DNA of 64,000 bases from Gigaspora margarita (taxonomy: Eukaryota > Glomeromycota > Glomeromycetes > Diversisporales > Gigasporaceae): NCBI GenBank assembly GCA_009809945.1, contig WTPW01002075.1, positions 6,556 to 70,555 on the forward strand, read 5' to 3'. Of this stretch, positions 1 to 10,183 are shown piece by piece (position 1 is the first letter of the stretch; the number at the start of each line of letters is the position of its first letter). Made by a program: the position numbers and the translations under genes. Below the pieces are notes generated by a model. It made no database searches. It worked only from the letters and a program-made list of their open reading frames with translations, and had not been told where the DNA came from.

Positions 1-556
1 AAAAAAAAATTAAAAAATAAATAAAAAAAAAAACAAAACAAAAAACAAAATGAAACCAAAAAAAAACAAAATAAAAATAAAAAAACAAAACAAACCAAAA
101 AAAAACAATGTAGAAGATCTAATTTATAAACAAAAGATCTAATCTGATCGTGTAATACAAAATTTTAAATTAATTTCGATACATCATACAAAATTTCGAA
201 ACATTTTAAAAATATTCCAATGCGCACTTGGTATAACCTAGGTTACAGATCTACTAATCTAGCTTGGTTTCACAGGTTTAAAATATTTTGAAATATTTTG
301 AACTATTTCGAAACTACTACTGTAATTTAAAAAATAAAAAACAAAATAAGATGAGTGGCGCTTCGCAGCATAATGAATATGATAACTATCGATTAGCTGA
401 TATATAACAATTTAAATTTTAATTATAATATTTATCAATTATAGATATATATCGATTTATAACAAGTTAATCGATATATAACGTTTAATTTTAATCGATA
501 TAAAACAATTATGTGTTATATATTGATATATAGCTACTTAAAATATTTTGTGATGC
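1..556. repeat. Dispersed AT-rich repeat, one arm of a distant inverted pair
   Basis: By eye this stretch matches the reverse complement of about 60030-60490, including the GCGCTTCG segment near 358 and the ATCGAT-rich block at 380-500. Its first 300 bases also match 58500-58746 in direct orientation. The beginning is an A-rich tract broken by single C residues. No coding potential was seen. The matching pair lies about 60 kb apart, so this is a dispersed family rather than a local hairpin. Confidence 0.7.
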
Positions 557-582
557 TATCTATGTATATTTCAGGGTCCTAT
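557..582. other. Isolated right terminus of the AGGACCC family
   Basis: The sequence ending in CAGGGTCCT is the mirror of the left terminus at 2944 and equals right termini near 5515, 41718 and 56822. No partner left end was found upstream in the window. It directly abuts the MITE remnant at 583. Confidence 0.6.
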
Positions 583-935
583 TTAATTCAATGTTATATA
601 AATCGCATCTTGATATCTATATATAAAAGATCTTCTAACTGTATCAAAATGGCAACCCTAACCCTAACTCTAAACACAAAAAAAATTTTTTTTGTTAGTA
701 GTTTATAGATGCTTTTTGTTTTATAGTTAGGGTTAGAGTTAGAATTATCTTTTTAATACAGTTAGCAGGTTTTTTATATATAGATATCAAGAATACATAT
801 AGGTATACCAACTAGTTATAGTATTTGATATAGTATAGATTGATTGTTTATATGATTTTTGAAAATTTTAAAAAATCTGATGATACAAAAATTACGTAGA
901 TTTTAGTATCATTTGATTTTAATATTATTCCTGAT
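583..935. mobile_element. Truncated MITE with telomere-like hairpin arms
   Basis: Homologous to the right three quarters of the complete MITE at 44515-44997. It has inverted arms around 620-780, each carrying a short CCCTAA/TTAGGG-like tract. The left end is missing, replaced by the terminus at 557-582. The right end near 915-935 still resembles the CAGCATNATCCCTGACA type. Confidence 0.6.
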
Positions 936-1266
936 ATTATTTAATACTTTCATGTTGGTGTTGTCATTATTGAAATCATGAATCATATTTGTTATTGGTG
1001 TTGTTGTATTAAAATAGTATATTAATTTTGCTATTGATATCATTGTTGAATTACTTTTGTTGTAAATGTAGTTGTTATTAAAGTAGCAAAATATTTAGTT
1101 GTTAATTCATTGTTATTAGTTAGTATTAGGATATTAGGATATTTTGAATTTAATTGCTTTGCTACTAGTTAGGGTTAAGCTTAGAGTAGAATAGAGTAGT
1201 TTATTAGATAGTTAATATGAGATAGCATTATTTTGTATTATATAAGTATAATAAATTATTATTTGA
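936..1266. other. AT-rich stretch without a recognised feature
   Basis: T-rich, with many GTTGTTATT-like runs. No ORF, RNA gene or repeat boundary could be supported. Confidence 0.5.
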
Positions 1267-2574
1267 TTTTTTTTTTGGTTTCAAAGTGCTTACTTTGGGA
1301 CTTGGGATATTTTATTCAAGATACTAGGGCTATTGGTAACCTACATAGAGGTCACTAGTATTTGTTACATTGACGAGAATCCAACTAGCTACACATATAC
1401 TTTTGGTATCTAATTTAAGTAGTTTGCCCTAAGGTTTCATACTAGCTACCATACCTGCAACTCAACTATAGGAATTGTCTATTTAAACTCTCTAATCTCT
1501 GTTCTTTCTGCTAATCCATTTTGTATTACTGGACCAGTTCTGGTACTTAAGTCAGTTAGACAGTTCCGGATGCTCATCTGTTGTTTTTAGGACCTAGCCA
1601 GATATTCCTGGTTCTGTTATTCTCGAAGAAATCTTGGTAAAGTAGTACTTGTCCTACCAGGTATTCATCTATATTTCAGTAACAATGCATTTACTAAGGC
1701 TTATACTTGGAATTAGAGTGAACCTGCGCTCCTACCATTATTTACTTCTGTCTTTATAAGGTTACTCTAATCCTAGCACCCACCATTACCTTCTACTAGT
1801 TCTTCTCCAATATATTCCAAACTTTTAATCCAGCTAGCCCAGAAGGGTCAATCTATTTGGTATTATATACTATTATAGTTTTTCTTCTCTTGGTACCTAC
1901 TGCTGAAATATAGATTCTTTTCTCTAGTGTAGCTTTGGCAACCAGGTTGGTGGACACCCTTTTTAAGAGTCTTGTTGTTCAGTTCTCCAGCTTCAGTTTT
2001 TGATATTCTAGCTTTGGTAGCACTGTCAAAGATTTTTACTACCTTCTTACTTGAGGCTTGCCAAATGAGTTTTCATTTCTTTGGTTCTTTGAATTTTTGT
2101 ATATCTGATAGGGTTCCGCAATTTGATTTGATCTTCAAATATTTGAATCAAATATTTGATCAAATTCAAATTCAAATTTGACTATATTTGATTTGATCAA
2201 ATTCAAATCTGGCCAAATTTAATTTGATTTGACAAATATTTGATTTGATTTGAAAATTACTATTAAAAATTCAAATTCAATTCAAATTCAAATCCAAATA
2301 TTTGAATCAAATCAAATTCAAATCAGGGTCAATTTGATTTGATCAAATTCAAATTGGCCCAATATTTGATTTGATTTGAATTTGAGGAACCCTAATATCT
2401 GAAAGCTTCTATTCAAGATGGTATACCAAGGCTACGAATAGTGTACCCAACTGATTAACAAGAAATAGTTACTGGAATACAGGTCTAATTTTTCAAAGTG
2501 TTGTCAGTAGGATTTGAACCCTAGAACTGCCTCTTGGGGGTGACAACTTACTAACTTCTCTAAGTTACTATACT
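1267..2574 (-). mobile_element. Long tRNA-headed SINE-like retroposon, copy 1
   Basis: Read on the minus strand it begins near 2574 with a tRNA-like region, including a box-B-like GGTTCAAATCC around 2510-2520, and ends in an A-tail (T run at 1267-1276). It aligns along most of its length to the copy at 20077-20908: shared blocks include the stretch after the tail around 1385-1500, the CTTGGGGGTGAC segment, and the segment around 2050-2100. No ORF is credible. It is split by the MITE at 2109-2394. Its target duplication was not clear. Confidence 0.65.
2109..2394. mobile_element. hAT-like MITE made of TTTGAATTTGA motifs
   Basis: TIRs TAGGGTTCC / GGAACCCTA enclose 286 bp of reiterated TTTGAT/TTTGAA, giving a strong hairpin. 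An exact 8-bp duplication ATATCTGA lies at 2101-2108 and 2395-2402, as expected of hAT elements. Copies of the family are at 48065-48333 and, truncated, at 18502-18630. It is inserted in the retroposon at 1267-2574, so it is younger. Confidence 0.85.
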
Positions 2575-2715
2575 CTTAAAAATTAATCATTTAATAAATT
2601 TCATAATCACTATAAATTATTATAAACTATTTAATAAATTTTTATAATAGATAAAAAAATTTACAAAATAATATAAAATATTTCTAAATATTTCAAATTA
2701 TTTTAATTTTTATTA

Positions 2716-2906
2716 CTATGTTCCTCCAAAATAAGCATCCCCGAAAATAAGCACCCCCCACAATTCATATGTACTTGAAATAAGCACCCCTTAAATAATA
2801 GAAATAAGCAACTAAATATCAAATTATTCAAATTATTAGTTAAAATTATATCCAAAAATAAGCACCCCTATAGTAAAAAAGGATACTTATTTTTGGAGGA
2901 ATATGG
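2716..2906. mobile_element. TA-flanked MITE of the AATAAGC family
   Basis: 191 bp with TIRs containing TTCCTCCAAAATAAGC, flanked by TA on both sides (2714-2715, 2907-2908), as for Tc1/mariner elements. The interior repeats AATAAGCACCCC several times. Relatives are at 32435-32751, 34486-34800 and 42294-44011. Confidence 0.75.
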
Positions 2907-3419
2907 TAAATTATAGAGAGTTATCATTTATCACTAGTGCAATAGGACCCTGAAATATACATAGATAGGTAAGATGACTTTTAAATTTTTTATTAATTGC
3001 TGTACGCATGACTTTTTTATAAGATCAGTACGCAAAATTTATCCCTTACAATAAAAAAATTAAAAAAATACGCAAATAAAATTCTAACCTTAATTATAAT
3101 ATAAAATTTATATAAGCTATCATCGGATAAATAAATATGGTGCATATCTGCGCTAATTTTTTAAAAACTCAATTATTAAAAATAGAAATTTTTTTTTTAT
3201 TTCTGCGCAGATCAATAATTAACAATTCAATGCTCTGCGCAGGTTGTAAATAATAAAAAAAATAACAAAATCATAAAAAATTACTATATGCTCACCTAAA
3301 TATTAAATGCTAGCTATATTAAAACAATAAATTCAAATATTCATATATTTTAACAATTTAATTTATTACAAAATACAAAAAAAAATCAAAAAAAAAATAC
3401 AAAAAATAAATACAAATTA

Positions 3420-3690
3420 TAACATAAACCCAATTCCAACTATTGTGCCATGTTCCAATATCACGCTATGTCCTAACCATCAAACTAAATCCTATATTAC
3501 AGTACTAACTATTATGCTACACCCTATACTAACTATCGTGCTACTAACTATCATGCTATATCCCATACTATCTTGCTACGTCCCGAACTAACATGCTACG
3601 TCTATCATGCTACGTACATTCTACTATTATACTATGTTCATTCTACTATTGTGCTACAATCAATCGTACTATGTTCGTTCTAAAGAAAAA
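3420..3690. repeat. Minisatellite-like array beside cargo
   Basis: Irregular repeats of a 14-18 bp unit resembling ACTATCATGCTACGT fill this stretch, next to the captured exons. A different short array occupies the equivalent position in the second element (about 19195-19285). Confidence 0.55.
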
Positions 3691-3750
3691 AAGAAACATT
3701 AGTACTGTAAAAAAAAAGGAACGAAGAAATTAACTGAATCGACCAATATC

Positions 3751-3863
3751 TTATACCAGAAGACACGAACGCACACCAATGACGACGGCTCCAGTGACAG
3801 CTCCAATGGATTCCTCATCTACATTCTCNGCATCCAATTTNGGCACTCCAGCGAAGCACAAGC
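3751..3863 (-). pseudogene. Exon-like fragment of captured gene, product unknown
   Basis: On the minus strand an acceptor-like TTTTATTTTAG ends at 3864, followed by an open frame of about 36 codons with a DEESIGAVTGAVVIGV-type segment, ending at TAA (3751-3753). A GTATAAG that could be a donor overlaps the stop. The upstream intron-like stretch is about 3864-3937. It could be a further exon of the kinase-like cargo or of a third gene; I do not recognise it. Confidence 0.4.
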
Positions 3864-4002
3864 CTAAAATAAAAGAAAGAAGTGAGTAATAATAAATAAA
3901 TAGATAAATAAATATATAAAGAAACTAGAAACTTATCTGGCACCAATGACGAAAGAACTGGACGGCACATTCCTAAAACTTCCACCAACACAAGTCATTG
4001 TN

Positions 4003-4173
4003 CCATGGGATACCATGGAGGCCTTCCTTCAAATAATTCTATNGCTAATATGCCTAGTGACCAAATATCCACTTTACGATCTTTTAATACTTCAGGGGCC
4101 ATCCAATATAAAGTGCCAAGTTTTAGTTTCGCGTGATATCGTAAAGAAGCGGAACCGAAATCAGCTAAGTATG
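4003..4173 (-). pseudogene. STE20/PAK-type protein kinase fragment
   Basis: The minus-strand frame gives, in order, LADFG (the DFG magnesium-binding motif), then [11 protein letters not shown] (P+1 loop and APE motif), then [20 protein letters not shown] (subdomain IX and the start of X). This order and the residue choices are typical of STE20/PAK kinases. About 57 codons are present. The glycine loop, the lysine, the HRD loop and the C-lobe end are absent, so no active kinase can be made. The frame stops soon after the WYPM region. It is joined directly to an L16 fragment on its 5' side in another frame. Family level is well supported; the exact gene is not. Confidence 0.85.
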
Positions 4174-4310
4174 AAAACTATGGTTCTAGCCTTAACAACA
4201 GCCACTCAACTTTCCACCAAGCCTTTACCAGAACCCATTCTTACTTCTAAGGGCTTTTTTGTCTTTCCCAANTNAGGAAAAACTCTAATCCACATTTTAC
4301 CAGTCTTTTT
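4174..4310 (-). pseudogene. Mitochondrial ribosomal protein L16 (uL16m) fragment
   Basis: The minus-strand frame reads GKMWIRVFP, a short unclear stretch with Ns, then TKKPLEVRMGSGKG and [11 protein letters not shown]. This is the conserved core of bacterial and mitochondrial L16, where the loop with RMG-GKG lies at the large-subunit rRNA contact. The conserved tryptophan before VAVV is TGA here (4206-4208). About 45 of some 140-200 residues are present. The fragment sits upstream of, and out of frame with, the kinase fragment, both inside a TIR element. This is best explained by two separate captures. Not functional. Confidence 0.85.
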
Positions 4311-4439
4311 GACAAAAGGAAATAAAAATTATATTAGTAAAAAAATTTATATAATAAAAAAAATAAAAAAAAATAAAATCGAATACTTATCTTTATACCG
4401 CTCGTGTAACTAGTGACTACTGCCGCTTATTTAAATACA

Positions 4440-4906
4440 GTACCAATATAATAAATAAAATTAAAATAAAATAAAAAAATAACGTTAAAAAAAAATCGTA
4501 ACGTACCGTAACGTGCATATTTAAATAAAAAGAAAATAATTTAAAAATAAGTTAATACATAATAAATAAAATTAAATAACTTAAAAATAAAATAAATAAA
4601 AAAAAGTAAAACAAAATAAAAAACGAAAAAATAATAAATAATAAAAAAAAAAGAAAAAATAATAAAATAAAAAAAAAAATCGAAAAATATTAAAAATAAA
4701 ATAAAATAAGATAGAATAAATAAAAAAAATAAGGAATTAAACAATAAAAAANGAAAAAAAAAATTAAAAAATAACATTAAAAAAAAAAATTAAAAAAAAA
4801 TTAAAAAAAAAAATCAAAAATAAAAAAAATATTGAAAAAAAATAAAAGAACGTTAAAAAAATAAGAATAAAAAAAATCGAAAATAAAAAATAAAAAAAAT
4901 AAATAC

Positions 4907-4939
<33 letters not shown>

Positions 4940-4960
4940 TGATTTATATTTTACGTGTTT
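4440..4960. repeat. A-rich low-complexity tract
   Basis: Almost only A with isolated T, G and C, turning to a T-rich tract after 4970. Apparent open frames here are compositional. Confidence 0.8.
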
Positions 4961-5515
4961 GTTTTTATTATTTTAGTTTATTTTAGTTTTTTTTTATTTA
5001 TTCTATTTATTTATTTTATTTAAATCATTTTTTAAATTATTTATTAAATATGTACGTACGTTTTATTTTACTTTTATTTTTTAGTTTATTTTTTTTTATT
5101 TATTTTAATCAATTTATGCAAGTCTTGATCCAAAAGATTTGACTATTAAGCATATGCAAGTTAACTATTTTTGTAATATGCATATATACAATAGTGGGAA
5201 TAATTCTGGTTTAGGAAATAAGAGCCGCGACATTTGTTGTTTTCCGCTTATTTTCAAAATAAAAATTTTGTTTCAAAAAAAAGGAGGTAGCTTATTTTTG
5301 GAAATTACAGTATTGTTATTTCCAAATTTATGCTAAAAATACGCAAATTAAACCTTTATATGTATAATTTTAATATAGAAATAAGCAATTTAAAATTTTA
5401 ACCTTTTTAATAATTTTTTAAAAAAATTAGCAAATGTAAATCTTACTTCATTTAATTTGTCTATGATGGCGACGCATTCTCTGACCTGACCTATCTATGT
5501 ATATTTCGGGGTCTT

Positions 5516-5810
5516 GTCAACTCCACAACCCGAAATCTACAAAGGGCAGTAGAGTGAACACTCTCTCATCCTTAATCAGAAAGTACATTCGAACTAGTAG
5601 GAAACCCTACTGGATTAGCTCTTGACGGTTTTGACGTTGAGACCCAGCTCTCAGGAGCTGGTGCGACAGGTCATATCTGGGCACTCACAGAAGCAGCCAG
5701 GTAATGTTAGGCTTATATAATAAGAGCGTAGTGTAAATAATTTCTAGTTAAATTGTACATAGCTATCTTAGTTAAGCTCTAGCGAGATCGTCAAAAAAAT
5801 AAAAAAAAAA
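5516..5810 (+). mobile_element. 3' end of a retroposon with A-rich tail
   Basis: Higher GC than its surroundings, without an ORF, ending in A-rich sequence at about 5790-5810. A truncated LINE or SINE 3' end is the likely reading. The left side is cut by the TIR element ending at 5515. Confidence 0.4.
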
Positions 5811-7010
5811 TACTGTTATATTATTAATAATTAATATAATTATCTAGTATATCTATAATATTAAAAAAGTAAGATTTAGATTTTGTATCTTGTAAAATAA
5901 GGGTCATTAGCATACTTTGATATTAATACTTCTATCTCTTTCTAATATATGAATATTTGTATAACATTCCTATACATTCAAGATTGTAGTTATAATAGCA
6001 CTAAAACCAATTTAGACTGTAATTTTAACAAGTTAATAAATGTATTTAAGTAAAATAAACAAATACAAAATATTTTAAAGATCCAAAGCATAATTTAGAG
6101 CAAGATCTAATACAATTTTGAACAGCTTAATCTCTAAGATCATAGTAATGACAGTGCTAATATTCTGTTAACTTGATTTTAGAAGTTTTTTCAAAATTAA
6201 GTCATGAAAAAAAATTACTACTTTATGACTTGTTCAATAAGTAGTATAAAGATTTGTAGTTTTTACTATAGTTAGACTTGGAGGCAATAGTAAACTTCAA
6301 GCTTAACATCCTTTTCTGTTTGCATATCTAATACTTTTCAAAATTTTTGTTGTTAATAGATTGAACCCTATAGAAAATTATTATTTAAAGACTTTTTTTG
6401 ATATCAATTGACAGTTATATGGTTTAATTAAGAACAAATAAAATTTTTTGAAACTTTTATAATAAATTTCCAAAATATAATCTATATTTTTACTATAATT
6501 AGACACATATATATATGAACATGTAATATATTTCCTGACTGTTATAGTCATACTAGAGGGCAGAGACCCAGATAATTTTAGAAATAAATTTTTTTAAATT
6601 ATTCCAAATTTTTGGTCTAATTTTGATATTTTTGAATTTTTGCATTTTAGCCAAATTTTTTCAAAATTTTTACTAAATTTCCATTATACTGATGATTTCT
6701 GACCAATAAAAATACAGACAATCAAATATCACATTGATTATCTATCATTTACATGACTTATTGGCATTTTTAACTTTTTTTATTAATGTCTCAGATAGTC
6801 TTTGAATGCATATCAAGTTTATACTTATAATTTTGTCAGTTCTCTTATAAAGTATATAAGTTAATTTACACAGTATAGTATTTTTTTTAAACATATAAAC
6901 AAAAAAAACTCCTACTAAAATTATCTAAGCATGAATTGAAACCAACTAACATACCACAATTATACAAATTATAAATTTGTCAAAATTTCAAAAGTGAAAA
7001 ATTTTTACTA
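5811..7010. other. Unannotated AT-rich sequence
   Basis: No credible ORF, RNA gene, TIR pair or tandem repeat was seen in these 1.2 kb. Confidence 0.5.
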
Positions 7011-8137
7011 TATGGGCGGATTTGACTCCAATGTAATTATTGCAAATCTTATACTGATTGGTTAATTTATGTAATACACTATTAAAATTTGGGGCTTCAT
7101 AAAAATAACTTAGCTTTTAGTTTGAAATTTTATATTTCATATTTATATTAAATAAGATCTTGGCTTTAAAGATCCAAAATTCTTTTTTTAAGATTCTAAA
7201 TTCTTTCTAGTGACAATATTAAAGGGTAGACCACATAAAAACACAAAACTATATGCGGTATGTAGAAAAGATCTTAAAAGAATGCAAGACTAGTTTTGGT
7301 GCTATGGTAATGAGAGTTTTATATTTAATTCAACAATGTCTTGGCTTCAAAGATCCAAAAATTTTTTTTAAGATCCTAAATTATTGCTAACAATGTCAAA
7401 GGGTAGATTACATAAAAATATATAATTTGTATAGTATATGACAAAGATCTTAAAAGAATACGAAACTAGTTTTAGTATTATAGTATGAAAATTTTCGTGT
7501 TTATATTTTACAAGAGCTTAGTTTTCTAGATCTAAAATTCTTTTTGGGGGATTTCAAACTTTTACTAGTGACAATGGCAAGGTAGATGCATAAAAATACA
7601 GAATTATATGTAGTATGTGGCAAAGATTAAAGAAATATATGTATAGTTTTTGGTATTTTAGTATTGTAGTATAAATTTTTCATTTTATATTCAACAATAA
7701 TTCTGAGTTTTATTTTATAAAAGTTAATTGCTTAGTAAGTCATCATAGATGAAGTTTAAATCAAATATATTAGATATGTGAGTGGTATTATTTAACATAA
7801 TATAGACTAAATGTTGTAATTTGTTTCTAGTAAGAATGGTAATAACAGAAAAATAAAACAGAATTACTACCTAAAATATAGTAAATAAAAAGTAAAGCTT
7901 TGCTAATAATAAATTGTTTGGCAATAAATCATTTATTCATATACTGGTATATTCTGATATCGTTATTGATCTATTATTGATCATTATTGATTTGATTGGT
8001 TGGTGATCACGTTTTGATTAACATTATTACACACATATTATTGTGATTGATTTGATTGGTTAATTGGCATATTTTGATCATCATATGTAATAAATTGAAT
8101 TTATGTAACATATTAAATAGAGTCAAATCCGCCCATA
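7011..8137. mobile_element. TIR element with three 180-bp internal repeats
   Basis: Ends are TATGGGCGGATTTGACTC and its inverse (8120-8137). Between about 7130 and 7690 lie three diverged tandem copies of a 178-182 bp unit, each starting near a TTGGCTT-AAGATC block (about 7160, 7341, 7518). No transposase. No clear target duplication. Confidence 0.7.
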
Positions 8138-8462
8138 TGCTAGTTATAATTATACAGAATCATGTTTTTGATTGGTCAACAGTGCTTTTTTAATAAAAAA
8201 TAATCCAAATACTGGAATTCCAAATATTCAAAGATTTTATTCTAATTTTATTCAAATAATTGCCAATATTCATATAAATTTTTGCAATTTCCAAACCAAA
8301 ATTTTCTGGGGTCCTGCTAGAGGGGTAGCTATAAATGCCATATGTTATATGCTAAATAAGTATATGTTTAATATTAAAGTATGTACAACATAAGCATAAT
8401 ACTTGCATTATGCTCAGTTGCAACCTTACACATGTTTGCTTTATATAATTTTAATTTATTAC

Positions 8463-9066
8463 ATAAGGGAGTTGGGGGTATTGTGGCCAGGGGGGTATTG
8501 TGGCCAAGCGATGTATCTTGTAATCTAGTAATCAGAATTGGATGAAATTTATACCATTCAATTCGTCTCATCGAGACGAATTGAATGGTATAAATTTCAT
8601 GCAAATCCGACCACTAGATCACAAGATATTATCATTTATGCAAAATATAATTTTTGCATATATTTGATTATATTGGTAAAGTTGCAATTTTTTGCATATT
8701 AACCTTTAACGATCTTGGGATCCCGTGATTGGATTTTAACGATTTTGTACTTGTTAGAATCGTCTCACTGAGACGGTCATTTTGGCATTAAAATCATCCA
8801 AAACGGACCAGTAGACCAAAAATTATTCGCTGTTAAATAATTGGCCACAATACCCCCTCCCCTCTAAAATTTAGTTTTTATATTCTATTTGTATACTAAG
8901 CATTTCTATCTAAAACTATATATATGATATAAAGATTTTTTTACAGTAATTTATTCTTTACTAAGTATAGTTCAAATAATAAAAATTGTATAAAAATCTA
9001 TTTGCTTATTAAAAAGTTTTATTAGTAGAAACTTTAACCTGGCCACAATACCCCCAAATCCCTTAT
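8463..9066. mobile_element. TIR element with nested palindromes
   Basis: TIRs of about 27 bp start ATAAGGGA and contain GGGGGTATTGTGGCC at both ends. A 9-bp duplication with one mismatch (ATTTATTAC / AATTATTAC) flanks it, suggesting a MULE-like element. The interior has palindromes centred on CGTCTC-GAGACG (about 8571 and 8767), also found in unrelated elements at 21300-21960 and 55652-56537. Confidence 0.7.
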
Positions 9067-9332
9067 AATTATTACAAACAATTTATTTATATTATTATAA
9101 TTTAATACTTGTCGTAATTCAAAAAAATTCATTGAGAGCAACTCATTATAAGAACAACCACTACTTAAGTCAAAACAGCATGCAATACAAGTCACATAAC
9201 AAAAATTATGGCATTCTATACCTATTATGCATATTATCTATTACTACATACGTCATGATCTAAGATAGTATGACACTTATGTTATAGCTATAATGCTGTA
9301 TATAGTGCCTACCTACCTACGCCACCTTGGAA

Positions 9333-9982
9333 TACTTATTTTTGCGAGTGATACAAACCCAAAAAGGAAATTCGACGCAAAAATAAACTAAGTTCGTAAA
9401 ATTAAAAGGTTAGGGTTAGGACGTTAGGGTTAGAGGCTATAGTAATAAATAATTAGGTTTTATATGTAAAATTTCATTCCCGTCATTTTCAATTAGTGCC
9501 CCAAGACAGGTTTAAACACTCGTTTTCTTGTATTTTTTCTTTTTTGTTTTTTTTTGTTTTTTTTTCGCTTTGCTTACGTGTCGGGCTGAGGCTACCCCAG
9601 TAGGGCCGTGAGAAATGCACCAATCAAATGACTTACACTAATCAAAACAAACGAAATATGCGCAATATTTTTAAAGTTTTAAACCCTATGTTAGGGTTAG
9701 GGTAATGACCAAAATTTTGCAAGGAATTTTTTTTGTTAGTGCGCAGTAGGTAGTTTCATAGGCAAAAATTTAAGTTATCAGCACTTTTTTAAAAAACGCG
9801 TGATTTTCACGTTACACCTGATCCGGAGATCTTATTGGCGTCGCTTATTAGAAGAGATCTGATTGGTGCATCTTTCACGGTCCTACTGGGGTAGCTTCGG
9901 GCTGATCCGGGATCATCACATTTTACGTTTTCCGATTGGTTAATTTCCCGTTTTGGGTTTGTATCACTCGCACAAATAAGTG
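9333..9982. mobile_element. TIR element with nested MITE
   Basis: Left end TACTTATTTTTGCGAGTGAT and right end inverse-match over about 35 bp, including GATACAAACCCAAAA. It contains TTAGGG-like tracts at about 9408-9432 and the MITE at 9590-9896. Confidence 0.65.
9590..9896. mobile_element. MULE-like MITE with 9-bp duplication
   Basis: 307 bp; TIRs of about 37 bp begin RGCTACCCCAGTAGG. An exact 9-bp duplication TCGGGCTGA lies at 9581-9589 and 9897-9905. A short TTAGGG-like tract is inside at about 9690. It is inserted in the element at 9333-9982. Confidence 0.85.
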
Positions 9983-10183
9983 CACGCGTGACCGTGACTA
10001 CCTTACCATCTTACTTTCTATATTGAGTTTTTTATTTATTTATCTGCTAAACACGTTTAGACAAACAAGTTTGAGAAGTTTTTTTTTTTTTTTTTAAGTA
10101 TGTACCACAGGTTTATTAACCAAATTTGGTTGAAAGTTAGTTGTTCTTAACACGTTACACATTATCTAACCTGTTATAAAAAG

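Larger units (their letters stand above)
2944..5515. mobile_element. Gene-capturing TIR element (Pack-type), cargo 1
   Basis: Bounded by AGGACCCTGAAATATAC on the left and its inverse on the right, both continuing into CATAGATAGG. The left shoulder (about 3090-3420) matches 18700-19130 and the right shoulder (about 4385-4480) matches 19940-20040 of a second element. Between the shoulders, on the minus strand, lie recognisable pieces of two unrelated host genes plus an intron-like gap. No transposase is present, so the element is non-autonomous. Flanking 8-mers do not match, so the target duplication is lost or the right end was exchanged. Several single Ns suggest collapsed copies. Confidence 0.7.

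Noticed and set aside
4541-4777. Hydrophobic 78-codon frame
   Set aside because: Translation of a poly-A/T tract; Phe/Leu/Ile composition is a base-composition effect. Same for frames at 42603-43025, 57704-58498 and 60434-61263.
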